From Rhodoferax sp. GW822-FHT02A01 (GTDB lineage Bacteria > Pseudomonadota > Gammaproteobacteria > Burkholderiales > Burkholderiaceae_C), in NCBI RefSeq assembly GCF_038784515.1, contig NZ_CP152376.1, positions 4,092,001 through 4,156,000 on the forward strand: a stretch of DNA of 64,000 nt, written 5' to 3'. Positions 1 through 8,207 of this stretch are shown here, piece after piece. A program made the translations under genes and the position numbers. Every line of letters starts with the position of its first letter. Within the stretch, counting starts at the first letter, position 1. The notes beneath the pieces are model-generated. The model saw only the letters and a program-made list of their open reading frames with translations, was not told the origin of the DNA and did not search any database.

Positions 1-302
1 GTCCCATTCCAAAAAATAGAAGTTTGGATTTCCAACTATAAAAGTTACAACATAATAAATGCCAATTGCGAGCTCAGTATTTTTCGTGAAGTGTGTGGGG
101 GTAAAGTACGCTAGCTGCAAAATGATACGAATGCCTGTGAGCTTTTTGATCGCATAGAGAAATAGATTAAGTTGAAAGATGGTAATGTTGCTTTTTTCTA
201 AAATGATTGAACTAATAAGCTGGGCTGATATTGCCTTGGAGTTGATTTTCGCTGCAGGTGCTACTCGTGACTTCAATTGCAATTGAAAAAAGTCTAAAGC
301 AA
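1..302. other. Left-edge region with no assignable gene
   Basis: AT-rich leader before the first glycosyltransferase gene. On the plus strand an open frame runs from the window edge to a TAG at 112-114 (about 37 codons) and could be the C-terminal tail of a gene starting outside the window. On the minus strand a frame stays open from about 310 to the window edge (about 97 codons, hydrophobic in part) but has no ATG or ribosome binding site. I recognise neither product. The promoter of the polysaccharide genes may lie here, but I see no convincing -35/-10 pair. Confidence 0.4.
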
Positions 303-2024
303 ATGAATATACTATTTAGCACATACCCGACGGCTTTTCATACGCCAGGAGGGGGGGAAGTCCAGCTACTGCAATATAGAGAATTTCTACCGGCCGAATC
401 GGTGAACGTTACGCTATTTGATCCATGGGAGCCTAGCTTTCAGCAATTTGACGTCGTACACTTTTTTTCTTGTATGAGTGGATCATTGCACTTTTGCGCC
501 TTCATTAAAAGCCTTAACCTCCCTCTCCTTGTATCCCCAAATCTATGGATCACGGAGGATAACAAAGGCAACTATCCTTTTGATGAAATCCGAACGATGT
601 TTGTTCTTGCTGATCGCGTAGTTTGTAACTCCAATATGGAGTGCGCGCTTCTGGCTAAGGTTTTTAATATTCCTCGGGAAAAATTTTCTACTGTTTATAA
701 CGGTGTGAATGAGGAGTTTTTCGAGCCATCAGACCCAAGGCTATTTCGCGGCACTTTCGGTATCGATGGGCCATTTGTGCTGAACGTCGCTAATATCGAG
801 GCCAGGAAGAACCAAATTAATTTGATAAAAGCGATGAGGGAATTTCCCCATCTCAAGCTGGTGCTGATCGGTTACCAACGCGATCCAGAATACGCGAAAG
901 CCTGCTTTGCCGAAGGCGGTGATCAGGTGAAATACATAGGCTCGCTTCCTCATGATTCGCCGATCCTCAAATCGGCTTACGCCGCCTGTGAGTTATTTGC
1001 TTTACCGAGTACGCTGGAGACTCCGGGGCTTGCAGCCTTGGAAGCGTCAGCGTGCGGCGCCAAACTCGTTATTACCGATGAAGGGTGCGCTCAAGAATAT
1101 TTTGGTAAGGGAGCAGAGTATGTCAGGCATGACGACGTATCCGACATTGTTCGCGGTATAGCCCAAATGATGTCGCAACCGCGAAGCTTGATTTCTACAC
1201 TCGTTACGCGCGCAAACTTTACCTGGCGGCAGGCCGCTCGTACCTTGGCTGATCTTTATCGGGAAGTTAAAAGCGGAGAGGTGATTCATTCAATAACAGA
1301 TGGATTCCATGAGATCGAATACGACGGATACCGGTTGTTCGCTTGGTCGCTGCCCGAATTTGGATTCTCATCTGCACCGGGAGAGCTGAAATTTCTGTGG
1401 CGTTCAGTTCATCAGACACTTGTGGACATATTCATCGATGGTTTGATAGTGCAGCGTGATTTGAAGGTTTATCGCGAATGGTCATATTTCACCTTGGAAA
1501 TTCCGCATAGAAAGGGATCATCCAACAGTAGTCTCCATTTCAAGTTGAGAGCAAGCGACGAAAACTGGATTGGCGGAAAATTCCATGGCGTAGCAATGGC
1601 AGAGGTCACTTTGACTCCATTTAAATCCGATCACAATGGCTTGCCTCTGGCGGCATTGGACGTGCCGTTCATCAAAAATCTCACCAACTTCTACTCTACA
1701 GAAACAACAGTTTTTAGACGCCAGGCTTGGGTTCGGCGTGAGCCTGCTTTCGACTGCGAACCAGGTTTGCTGACTTTTTGGTGGAGTTCTCTTGCAGGCG
1801 CGGATGTAGATATTTTTGTTGATGACATCGCCGTTCAGCGAAATATCTATGTTTCTCCAGACGGAGCGTTTCATACGTTGACCATTCCACATAACGGCAA
1901 TTCTTACCGCCATGTCCGTTTTGTTGTCGATGCCAAGCAATCTCAGTTTGGTGGCGACTTACGAGAATTAGCAGTTGCAATCGGTGCTTTCTCGCTGGAT
2001 AACCAAACCCTAATCGCTAACTGA
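303..2024 (+). CDS. Glycosyltransferase family 4 with two tandem C-terminal modules
   Basis: A predicted retaining, GT-B fold glycosyltransferase that would transfer a sugar from a nucleotide donor during surface polysaccharide assembly at the cytoplasmic face of the inner membrane. The N-terminus has the glycine-rich acceptor loop TPGGGE. An EX7E-type signature (LETPGLAALEA) lies near residues 236-246, and the GT domain ends at about residue 325. The rest is unusual: two copies of a module of about 110 residues (about 332-450 and 462-573), each with a VDIF(I/V)D..(I/A)VQR core, an F.TL.IPH strand and a (Q/W).GG(K/D) element. ATG 303 (MNILFSTYP) is preferred over an in-frame GTG at 258 because GT4 enzymes normally begin right at this first beta strand. 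Codons 17-18 contain a G7 run. Donor and acceptor cannot be told from sequence. Confidence 0.85.
   Translation: MNILFSTYPTAFHTPGGGEVQLLQYREFLPAESVNVTLFDPWEPSFQQFDVVHFFSCMSGSLHFCAFIKSLNLPLLVSPNLWITEDNKGNYPFDEIRTMFVLADRVVCNSNMECALLAKVFNIPREKFSTVYNGVNEEFFEPSDPRLFRGTFGIDGPFVLNVANIEARKNQINLIKAMREFPHLKLVLIGYQRDPEYAKACFAEGGDQVKYIGSLPHDSPILKSAYAACELFALPSTLETPGLAALEASACGAKLVITDEGCAQEYFGKGAEYVRHDDVSDIVRGIAQMMSQPRSLISTLVTRANFTWRQAARTLADLYREVKSGEVIHSITDGFHEIEYDGYRLFAWSLPEFGFSSAPGELKFLWRSVHQTLVDIFIDGLIVQRDLKVYREWSYFTLEIPHRKGSSNSSLHFKLRASDENWIGGKFHGVAMAEVTLTPFKSDHNGLPLAALDVPFIKNLTNFYSTETTVFRRQAWVRREPAFDCEPGLLTFWWSSLAGADVDIFVDDIAVQRNIYVSPDGAFHTLTIPHNGNSYRHVRFVVDAKQSQFGGDLRELAVAIGAFSLDNQTLIAN
351..357 (+). 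repeat. G7 homopolymer in the 5' coding region
   Basis: Seven consecutive G residues encode part of the PGGGE loop of the first glycosyltransferase. Gain or loss of one G would frameshift the gene about 17 codons after the start. It is one of three long homopolymers in this cluster that sit at positions able to switch a gene. Confidence 0.6.
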
Positions 2025-2066
2025 ATACGCGGCAAAAGACCGATTTAAACTATTATTGGATTGCAA

Positions 2067-4616
2067 ATGCATATTGTTATTGACCTTAACGCCGTCCAAG
2101 GCGAAAGTCGTTTTAGAGGTATTGGCCGATATTCGTTGTCTCTGGCCCGGGCGATGGCCGTTGAGGCAAAGGCAAGGAAACATCGCGTAACTTTGGTACT
2201 TAACGAGATGTTCCCGGAATCAGTACCTGTATTGAGGCAGACATTCGACGGAATCGTTGATCAAGGCAGCATATCAATCTTCGCGACGGCAGGGCAATCT
2301 GCTGAAATGGTTCCAGAGAACATTTGGCGCACCCGTGCATCGGAGCTTCTTCGCGAACAACACATCGCCGCCCTAAAGCCGGATGTTCTGCATGTGGCAA
2401 GTTTGTTCGAGGGATGGCTGGACAATGTAGTGACTTCAGTACACTCCGATGCATCCTTAAAAATGCCGACGGCAACAACTCTATATGACCTTATTCCATA
2501 TGCCTTACCAGAGCTATATCTCCAAGATATTGGTTACCGTGCGTATTACCTGAACAAACTGGAGTCGCTCAAACGAAGTGAACTATTACTGGCGATCTCG
2601 TCCTCGTCCCAAAAAGAAGCCATTCAATTTCTGAAAATTTCTCCGAATCGTGTAGTCAATATTTCCGCAGCAGTTGACAGCAGTTTTCTGCCTCAAAGCC
2701 TCTCTGCTGAATCTGCGTCAGCCCTTCTTGCCAAGTACCATATTGCACGCCCTTTCATTTTTTATGTGCCCGGCGGGTTCGACCCACGAAAAAATTTTGA
2801 CCGATTACTTGAGGCCTTCGCGGCGCTGCCTCCAAAACTTCGCAAACAGCACCAGTTGGTCATCGGCAGTAAGGTTCCAGATGGCATTCGGGACCATTTA
2901 TCGGCGAAGGCAAAGTCACTGGGGCTCAAGAAGGACGAGTTATTGCTTACAGGTTATGTCGGTGATGTGGATCTGCGTGGGCTGTATAGCCTCTGCAAAC
3001 TCTATGTTTTCCCCTCGCTGCACGAAGGATTTGGCCTACCCGCTTTAGAGGCGATGGCGTGCGGTGCGCCAGTGATTGCCTCTAATACGACGAGCCTTCC
3101 CGAGGTCATTGGTAGAGAAGACGCGTTGTTCGATCCCCTTTCCGTTCAGGATATTTCTGAGCTTATACAAAAGGCCTTGAAAGATGGGGCCTTCAGAGAG
3201 TCGCTTAAAGCGCATGCACTCCAGCAAGCTGCGCGCTTTTCTTGGGAGCGTAGCGCGCGGATTGCATTGGATGCGTTTGAGGAAAAGTTCCAATCCCGTA
3301 GTTCTGCCGAAGTGTCCCCGAAGTTTGGCAGCGTCAAGCAACGATGCACCCAAATTGCTAAACGTTTGGACAAATTAAAGCTGGCGGTCAACCCATCCGT
3401 GATTGATGCGGATCGGGTAATGCAGGCCTTAAATTACAACCAGCCAAAGCTGCAGCAAAAGCAGCTACTGGTCGACATCTCCGAACTAGTTAACCGCGAC
3501 GCAAAATCCGGCATCCAGCGGGTAGTTCGTAGCATCCTCTTGCATCTAATTACTAATCAACCAGACGGGTACCGTGTGGAGCCTGTTTATTCGGAGACAG
3601 GTTTTAGCGGACTTCGATACGCGCGTCATTTCGCAGCGGGGTTCGTTGGATCGAAGCAAGAAGCGGGAGAAAATGCACCGTTATTATTTAACAAGGGAGA
3701 TGTGTATATCGGCCTGGATTTGACGGCCCATCTCTTTCCTGGCATGAACGCAACGCTTAGTCAGATGCGCGGTGTCGGAGTGAAGATCCATTATGTTGTT
3801 TATGATTTAACGCCGTTAAACAATCGGCAATGGCATTCCGAAGGAATGACTGCTGCTTTCACCGGTTGGATTGATTCCTTGACAAAATATGCCGACAGCC
3901 TGGTATGTATATCAAAGGCAGTCGCCGACGAAGTTAAGGCTTGGTTGCACCGGCATCCACCTAAACCGGCTAGACGGCTGCCAGTGACCTATTTCCATCT
4001 AGGTGCTGATATTCAAAGCAGTCAGCCAACCAATGGGTTACCCGAGGGGGCCGAAGTCACTCTGGGCATATTGTCTTCTGCCCCGTCATTTCTGATGGTT
4101 GGTACCGTCGAGCCGCGTAAGGGTTACGCGCAGGCACTGAGCGCTTTTGAACAGCTTTGGAAGAAAGGGTTGGACGTTAATCTAGTGATCGTAGGCAAAG
4201 GGGGCTGGAACGTCGATGTACTCATAGACAAATTGCGGAGCCACCCTGAGAGGGATAAGAGGTTGCACTGGTTAGAAGGAATCAGCGACGAGTATCTGCA
4301 GAAAATTTACACCACAAGCACCGCATTGTTGGCAACTTCACAGGCTGAAGGTTTCGGGCTGCCACTCATTGAAGCCGCGCAATATGCATTGCCCATCATC
4401 GCTCGAGGATTGCCGGTGTTTAAGGAGGTCGCAGGTAAAAACGCGTATTACTTTGATGGTGTTGGCGGGAGGACTCTTGCTCGCACTATAAAAGCTTGGC
4501 TGGTGCTGAAGGAGAGGAACAAGGCGCCATCCAGTGCAGGCATGCGGTGGCTAACGTGGGCTCAAAGCAGTGAGCAACTGCTGAAGAACACACTGCCTAA
4601 AAGCAGACGACCATGA
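2067..4616 (+). CDS. Double-headed family 4 glycosyltransferase
   Basis: A fusion of two GT-B type glycosyltransferases in one chain of 849 residues. Domain 1 (about 1-410) begins [13 protein letters not shown] and has its EX7E signature at [11 protein letters not shown] near residue 319. Domain 2 (about 465-849) begins [20 protein letters not shown] and has [11 protein letters not shown] near residue 761. Enzymes of this layout make alternating or two-step linkages in O-antigen or capsule chains, like WbdA/WbdB-type mannosyltransferases (family knowledge; the linkage here is inference). ATG 2067 is chosen over TTG 2061, six bases upstream, as the better start. The gene overlaps the next one by 4 bases (ATGA), indicating translational coupling. 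Both domains keep their signature glutamates, so both may be active. Confidence 0.88.
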   Translation: MHIVIDLNAVQGESRFRGIGRYSLSLARAMAVEAKARKHRVTLVLNEMFPESVPVLRQTFDGIVDQGSISIFATAGQSAEMVPENIWRTRASELLREQHIAALKPDVLHVASLFEGWLDNVVTSVHSDASLKMPTATTLYDLIPYALPELYLQDIGYRAYYLNKLESLKRSELLLAISSSSQKEAIQFLKISPNRVVNISAAVDSSFLPQSLSAESASALLAKYHIARPFIFYVPGGFDPRKNFDRLLEAFAALPPKLRKQHQLVIGSKVPDGIRDHLSAKAKSLGLKKDELLLTGYVGDVDLRGLYSLCKLYVFPSLHEGFGLPALEAMACGAPVIASNTTSLPEVIGREDALFDPLSVQDISELIQKALKDGAFRESLKAHALQQAARFSWERSARIALDAFEEKFQSRSSAEVSPKFGSVKQRCTQIAKRLDKLKLAVNPSVIDADRVMQALNYNQPKLQQKQLLVDISELVNRDAKSGIQRVVRSILLHLITNQPDGYRVEPVYSETGFSGLRYARHFAAGFVGSKQEAGENAPLLFNKGDVYIGLDLTAHLFPGMNATLSQMRGVGVKIHYVVYDLTPLNNRQWHSEGMTAAFTGWIDSLTKYADSLVCISKAVADEVKAWLHRHPPKPARRLPVTYFHLGADIQSSQPTNGLPEGAEVTLGILSSAPSFLMVGTVEPRKGYAQALSAFEQLWKKGLDVNLVIVGKGGWNVDVLIDKLRSHPERDKRLHWLEGISDEYLQKIYTTSTALLATSQAEGFGLPLIEAAQYALPIIARGLPVFKEVAGKNAYYFDGVGGRTLARTIKAWLVLKERNKAPSSAGMRWLTWAQSSEQLLKNTLPKSRRP

Positions 4617-6775
4617 GCCTTCTAGACTCTAAATGCAAGAGCCGAAATTCGGTTGCACAATCGCGTTTCACTATGGTTGGCAGTCTGGTTATTTTGGCGA
4701 TTTCACTACTTGTATTTCTTACGGCAAGAAATGCTGGCATGTATCCCTCTGTCTTTGCTGACGAGTGGTTTTACAACCTGTTTTCTCGCCTTTACGACAT
4801 TAAGTACGCGCAGCGGCCCTCGTACCTCTACTTTGGCATTTACAGCCTCACGAATCAATGCGGCGATGGGTTTCTGGAGTGCGCACGACTGATTAATGCA
4901 TTGTTTTTTCTAGCCGCTATTCCGTTTATATACAGCTTGGCTCGTCAATACCTTTCACGACGTATAGCGCTCTGGGTAACAGCGATTTCTGTTTTTTCAC
5001 CAATTAACGTGTACACGGCATATTTCATGCCCGAGTCCATGTACTACTTTGGGTTTTATCTCTTTGCTTGGATAACGCTAAAAGGGTTTTCTCGGAAGCC
5101 AATTGCATCCGTAATTTTCGCAGGCTTTGCACTGGGTGCAATGACTATGGTTAAGGTCCATGCTGTATTCCTCTTGCCTGGACTATGGGCAGTGATTGCC
5201 TTACCTCTGCTATCCACACCAAATTATAAAAATGCCGTAAAAGTTTGTGGGTTAGTATTTATTTCGTTCATCGCATTTCTGAGCTGCAGGCTCGGCATAG
5301 GTTATCTGGTAGTGGGTAAAGCGGGCTTAGATATTCTGGGGACGGACTACACTGCAACCGCGACATCAGCCAGCGGAATGCAGCAAATTCGCCATTTAAT
5401 ACCCCTGACAGCATACAACCTTTGGGGGAATATTCTTGCGGTCGCAGTGATGTTTGCCTTGCCGCTAGCGATGCTGTCGAATATCAGTATTTACTTTAAG
5501 AATGACGAAGACAGAAAACGCTTAGAACTTAGGGCGCTGAATATTTTCACATCAACATTGCTTATTTTATTGATTGTGGTCACCGCCATTTTTTTTGCTA
5601 GAGTACAAGGCACTAGTCCATATGAAAATATACAACGTCTTTCACTACGATATTACGATTTTTTATTTCCATTGTTTTATATTATCATTGGCGTTGAAGT
5701 AAACAAGGATATCGACGGTTCAAGAACTTCTAAATTTAAACTCTTAAGTATTGGCGTAATCGCGCTAATTTCGGCATATGCTGTAGCTACCGGAATGCGA
5801 GGCTATTTACCAGGCATTGCTGATGGCCCCGAATTACGTGCCTTTACCTACAACCCTTACGTTTTTTCAGGTTTGGGGGTATTAGGAATAATTTGTTCGA
5901 TTGTGTCAATGTTTCATCTACGAACAGGCGCAAAGCTATATATATGGTTTTATTTGCCACTAACAATATTACTGTCAGGGCACTTTACCAACAAAGAAAT
6001 GAGATTGCGCTTGGAGTCCGATGCCTATGATGAAGCAGGACAATTTGTTCAGAGATACCTGGGGTCGGATGTCGCGAAGCTCGTTATAGTTGCGCCAGAA
6101 TTGAGCAGTATATTTAGGGCACATTTCTATATGAAGAGCCAGAAAACGGCATTTATAACTCTTCCAAATAATAGTCGTATCGATCCACACTCGATCTCGG
6201 AAAACAAGGAGTGGCTATTGTTAATGGGATCATATGATAATCCATTTGATATAAAAGAAATGATTCGCATACCGGAAAGGACGCAACCTTTTAATTTGTC
6301 AAATTTCAATGTGGCGCCAAAGGAGTCCTCATTAGATTCATATACTTTGGTGCGTATTGCGTCTAGCTTAACGGTGAATTTTCTCGACGAATCACTATCA
6401 CCCCAGCTTAGAAAAGTCGAAGGCCTTGCAGTTAAAGAGCAGATTGGTCGATGGTCTACTGGAAAACAACTATTATTAACATTTTCCAAGCCACTTCCGG
6501 AGAAATTTGAATTAACATTAGATGCATTTGCTTTTGGTCCGAATATCGGTGAACCAATCTCAATGGAGATAGGTGGGAAACTGTATAAATTCGTCCTAAG
6601 CGGAAAACCTTCGACGGTGAAAATATCAATCGCATCAGATCGCAGAGATGAAAATATAAAAATCGAAATACCAGATCCCATATCGCCTGAAGATTTAGGG
6701 TTAAGTTCGGATACCAGAAAACTGGGTGTTGCTTTACGGCTAATCACAATTCGTGAACCTCTCCACACTAATTAA
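4613..6775 (+). CDS. Polytopic membrane glycosyltransferase (ArnT/PMT or GtrC-like)
   Basis: A 720-residue integral membrane protein with about 12 hydrophobic segments in the first 455 residues (first at about 21-40), followed by a soluble C-terminal region. The first periplasmic loop carries an acidic ADEWF motif (about residues 49-53), matching the catalytic Asp/Glu loop of GT-C enzymes that use lipid-phosphate sugars (ArnT, protein mannosyltransferases, type-specific GtrC proteins). The next genes encode a GtrB-like polyprenyl-phosphate sugar synthase and a GtrA-like flippase, so this is most simply the periplasmic transferase of a gtr-type side-branch system. It starts inside the previous stop codon (ATGA) and lies 6 bases before gtrB. 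GC content drops here relative to the housekeeping genes. The sugar is not predictable. Confidence 0.75.
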   Translation: MSLLDSKCKSRNSVAQSRFTMVGSLVILAISLLVFLTARNAGMYPSVFADEWFYNLFSRLYDIKYAQRPSYLYFGIYSLTNQCGDGFLECARLINALFFLAAIPFIYSLARQYLSRRIALWVTAISVFSPINVYTAYFMPESMYYFGFYLFAWITLKGFSRKPIASVIFAGFALGAMTMVKVHAVFLLPGLWAVIALPLLSTPNYKNAVKVCGLVFISFIAFLSCRLGIGYLVVGKAGLDILGTDYTATATSASGMQQIRHLIPLTAYNLWGNILAVAVMFALPLAMLSNISIYFKNDEDRKRLELRALNIFTSTLLILLIVVTAIFFARVQGTSPYENIQRLSLRYYDFLFPLFYIIIGVEVNKDIDGSRTSKFKLLSIGVIALISAYAVATGMRGYLPGIADGPELRAFTYNPYVFSGLGVLGIICSIVSMFHLRTGAKLYIWFYLPLTILLSGHFTNKEMRLRLESDAYDEAGQFVQRYLGSDVAKLVIVAPELSSIFRAHFYMKSQKTAFITLPNNSRIDPHSISENKEWLLLMGSYDNPFDIKEMIRIPERTQPFNLSNFNVAPKESSLDSYTLVRIASSLTVNFLDESLSPQLRKVEGLAVKEQIGRWSTGKQLLLTFSKPLPEKFELTLDAFAFGPNIGEPISMEIGGKLYKFVLSGKPSTVKISIASDRRDENIKIEIPDPISPEDLGLSSDTRKLGVALRLITIREPLHTN

Positions 6776-6781
6776 ATAAAT

Positions 6782-7723
6782 ATGACGCATTCCATCGCAA
6801 TCATTCTTCCCGCATACAATGAAGAAGTAACTATTGAAAGCGTTATTATTGAATTTAACGCGGCATTGCCTGAGGCCGAGATATACGTTATCAACAACAA
6901 TTCAAAAGACCGCACCGCAGAGATTGCTCGGTCAACATTGAGTAACATCGGTTGCAAAGGCTCGGTTATAGACGAATTCCAGCAAGGAAAAGGTAATGCA
7001 ATGCGCCGCGCATTTTTGGATATTGACGTTGACATATACGTCTTGGCCGATGCAGATTTAACCTATCCAGCTGGTCGGGTCCGGGATCTCATCGCACCTG
7101 TACTATCAGGTCAAGCAGATATGGTGGTGGGCGACCGCCATTCAGGTGGCCATTATTCGGAACAGAATAAACGTAGTCTCCATGGATTCGGTAACGAATT
7201 GGTAAAGAAAATGATCAACATGTTCTTCCAATCTTCTCTGAAGGACATAATGAGTGGCTATCGGGTCTTTAATCGTAAGTTCGTCAAGAACTATCCTATT
7301 TTGGTTGCTGGTTTTCAAATTGAGACCGAGTTGACACTTCATGCATTAGATAAGCGCTTTCGAATCATGGAGCTGGAGATTGAATATGTCGATCGACCAG
7401 AAGGGAGTTATTCAAAACTTAACACTATTGCAGATGGTGTTAAGGTCATTTTCACCATCTTTCACATATTTCGTCATTACAAGCCACTGAGATTTTACGG
7501 TTTCATTTCGTTAATGATGGTTATAACAGGAGTAGTTTCTGCAATTCCGGTTTTTCATGACTGGATCGCGTACAGGTATATCTACCACGTTCCCCTTGCA
7601 ATTCTTGCGACAGCTTTTGAAATTATTGCCGTGGTCACGATATCCATAGGACTTATCCTTGATAGTATCAGTCATCAGGAAAAAATGAATTATGAGATGC
7701 GATTGCTTTCGTGGCGATCATAA
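6782..7723 (+). CDS. GtrB-like glycosyltransferase family 2 (polyprenyl-phosphate sugar synthase)
   Basis: A GT2 enzyme predicted to move a hexose from a nucleotide sugar to undecaprenyl phosphate on the cytoplasmic side of the inner membrane. It opens with the ILPAYNEE nucleotide-binding strand and has a DAD metal-binding motif (ADADLTYP, residue about 88) and a conserved SGYRVFNR segment. Two C-terminal hydrophobic hairpins (about 239-260 and 275-298) anchor it, as in GtrB and dolichol-phosphate mannose synthases. At 313 residues the length fits. No clear Shine-Dalgarno precedes it; the AT-rich leader suggests coupling to the upstream gene, 6 bases away. The gtrA reading frame begins 4 bases after its stop. 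The role in a gtr trio is inferred from context. Confidence 0.82.
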   Translation: MTHSIAIILPAYNEEVTIESVIIEFNAALPEAEIYVINNNSKDRTAEIARSTLSNIGCKGSVIDEFQQGKGNAMRRAFLDIDVDIYVLADADLTYPAGRVRDLIAPVLSGQADMVVGDRHSGGHYSEQNKRSLHGFGNELVKKMINMFFQSSLKDIMSGYRVFNRKFVKNYPILVAGFQIETELTLHALDKRFRIMELEIEYVDRPEGSYSKLNTIADGVKVIFTIFHIFRHYKPLRFYGFISLMMVITGVVSAIPVFHDWIAYRYIYHVPLAILATAFEIIAVVTISIGLILDSISHQEKMNYEMRLLSWRS

Positions 7724-7727
7724 TCTT

Positions 7728-8143
7728 ATGGCCCGAACTAAAGCAGGCAAGTTGGCAAATCAGGTATTTGCTTTTGTTGGCGTCGGAATGATTGGATTTT
7801 TGGTTGATGCAAGTTGCTTCATGTTTTTTCTATATATACTAGATATGTCAATGGTCCCGGCAAGGGTGCTCGCTTTTTTGCCTGCCACTGTTGCTACTTG
7901 GCACCTTAACAGGAATATGGCTTTCAAAGGCCAAATCGTCCAAACTGGAAAAAAAAGGAGTATTTAAAGTACTTAATCGTTCAAGGGGTTGGAATGGGTA
8001 TAAGTTTTGCAACTTTTTTTTATACCCAAAATATATCTGGGGAGTTGCAAAAATTGCCTTTCATTTCATTGGCATTGGGTTCTGGCGCGGCACTTATTTT
8101 CAATTTTATCGGTTCCAAGGTGTATGTCTTTACAAGAAGGTAG
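7728..8143 (+). pseudogene. gtrA: GtrA-family flippase, interrupted by a -1 frameshift in an A8 tract
   Basis: GtrA proteins are small four-helix membrane proteins that flip undecaprenyl-phosphate sugars to the periplasm. The frame from ATG 7728 encodes the first half (two membrane segments, ending with the family's WHLNRNMAFKG region) and stops at TAA 7965-7967. The missing second half is intact one frame back, from about 7958 to the TAG at 8141-8143: it reads KYLIVQGVGMGISFATF and ends IFNFIGSKVYVFTRR, the typical GtrA C-terminus. The switch point coincides with eight As (7949-7956), read as GGA AAA AAA AGG. One extra A, or a -1 slip, restores a 138-residue protein of normal size. It could be a sequencing error, a decayed gene, a phase-variable OFF state, or a programmed or transcriptional slippage site. 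The two halves fit GtrA well; the mechanism is open. Confidence 0.8.
7949..7956 (+). repeat. A8 slippery tract inside gtrA
   Basis: Eight As at the exact point where the two halves of gtrA change frame. In the zero frame this is A AAA AAA followed by AGG, a sequence type that supports both DNA slipped-strand mispairing and -1 ribosomal or RNA polymerase slippage. Confidence 0.75.
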
Positions 8144-8198
8144 TGCTCGCAATATATTAATTAATACAATAGATCGTAATGATGTATTCGTTTAAAAA

Positions 8199-8206
8199 GG
8201 GGGGGG
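8199..8206 (+). repeat. G8 tract at the ribosome binding site of the methyltransferase
   Basis: Eight consecutive Gs follow AAAAA and end one base before the GTG start codon at 8208. The tract occupies the Shine-Dalgarno position, so a change in its length would alter ribosome-binding strength or spacing rather than the reading frame. Such a tract is unusual in this AT-rich stretch. Confidence 0.65.
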
Positions 8207-8207
8207 T

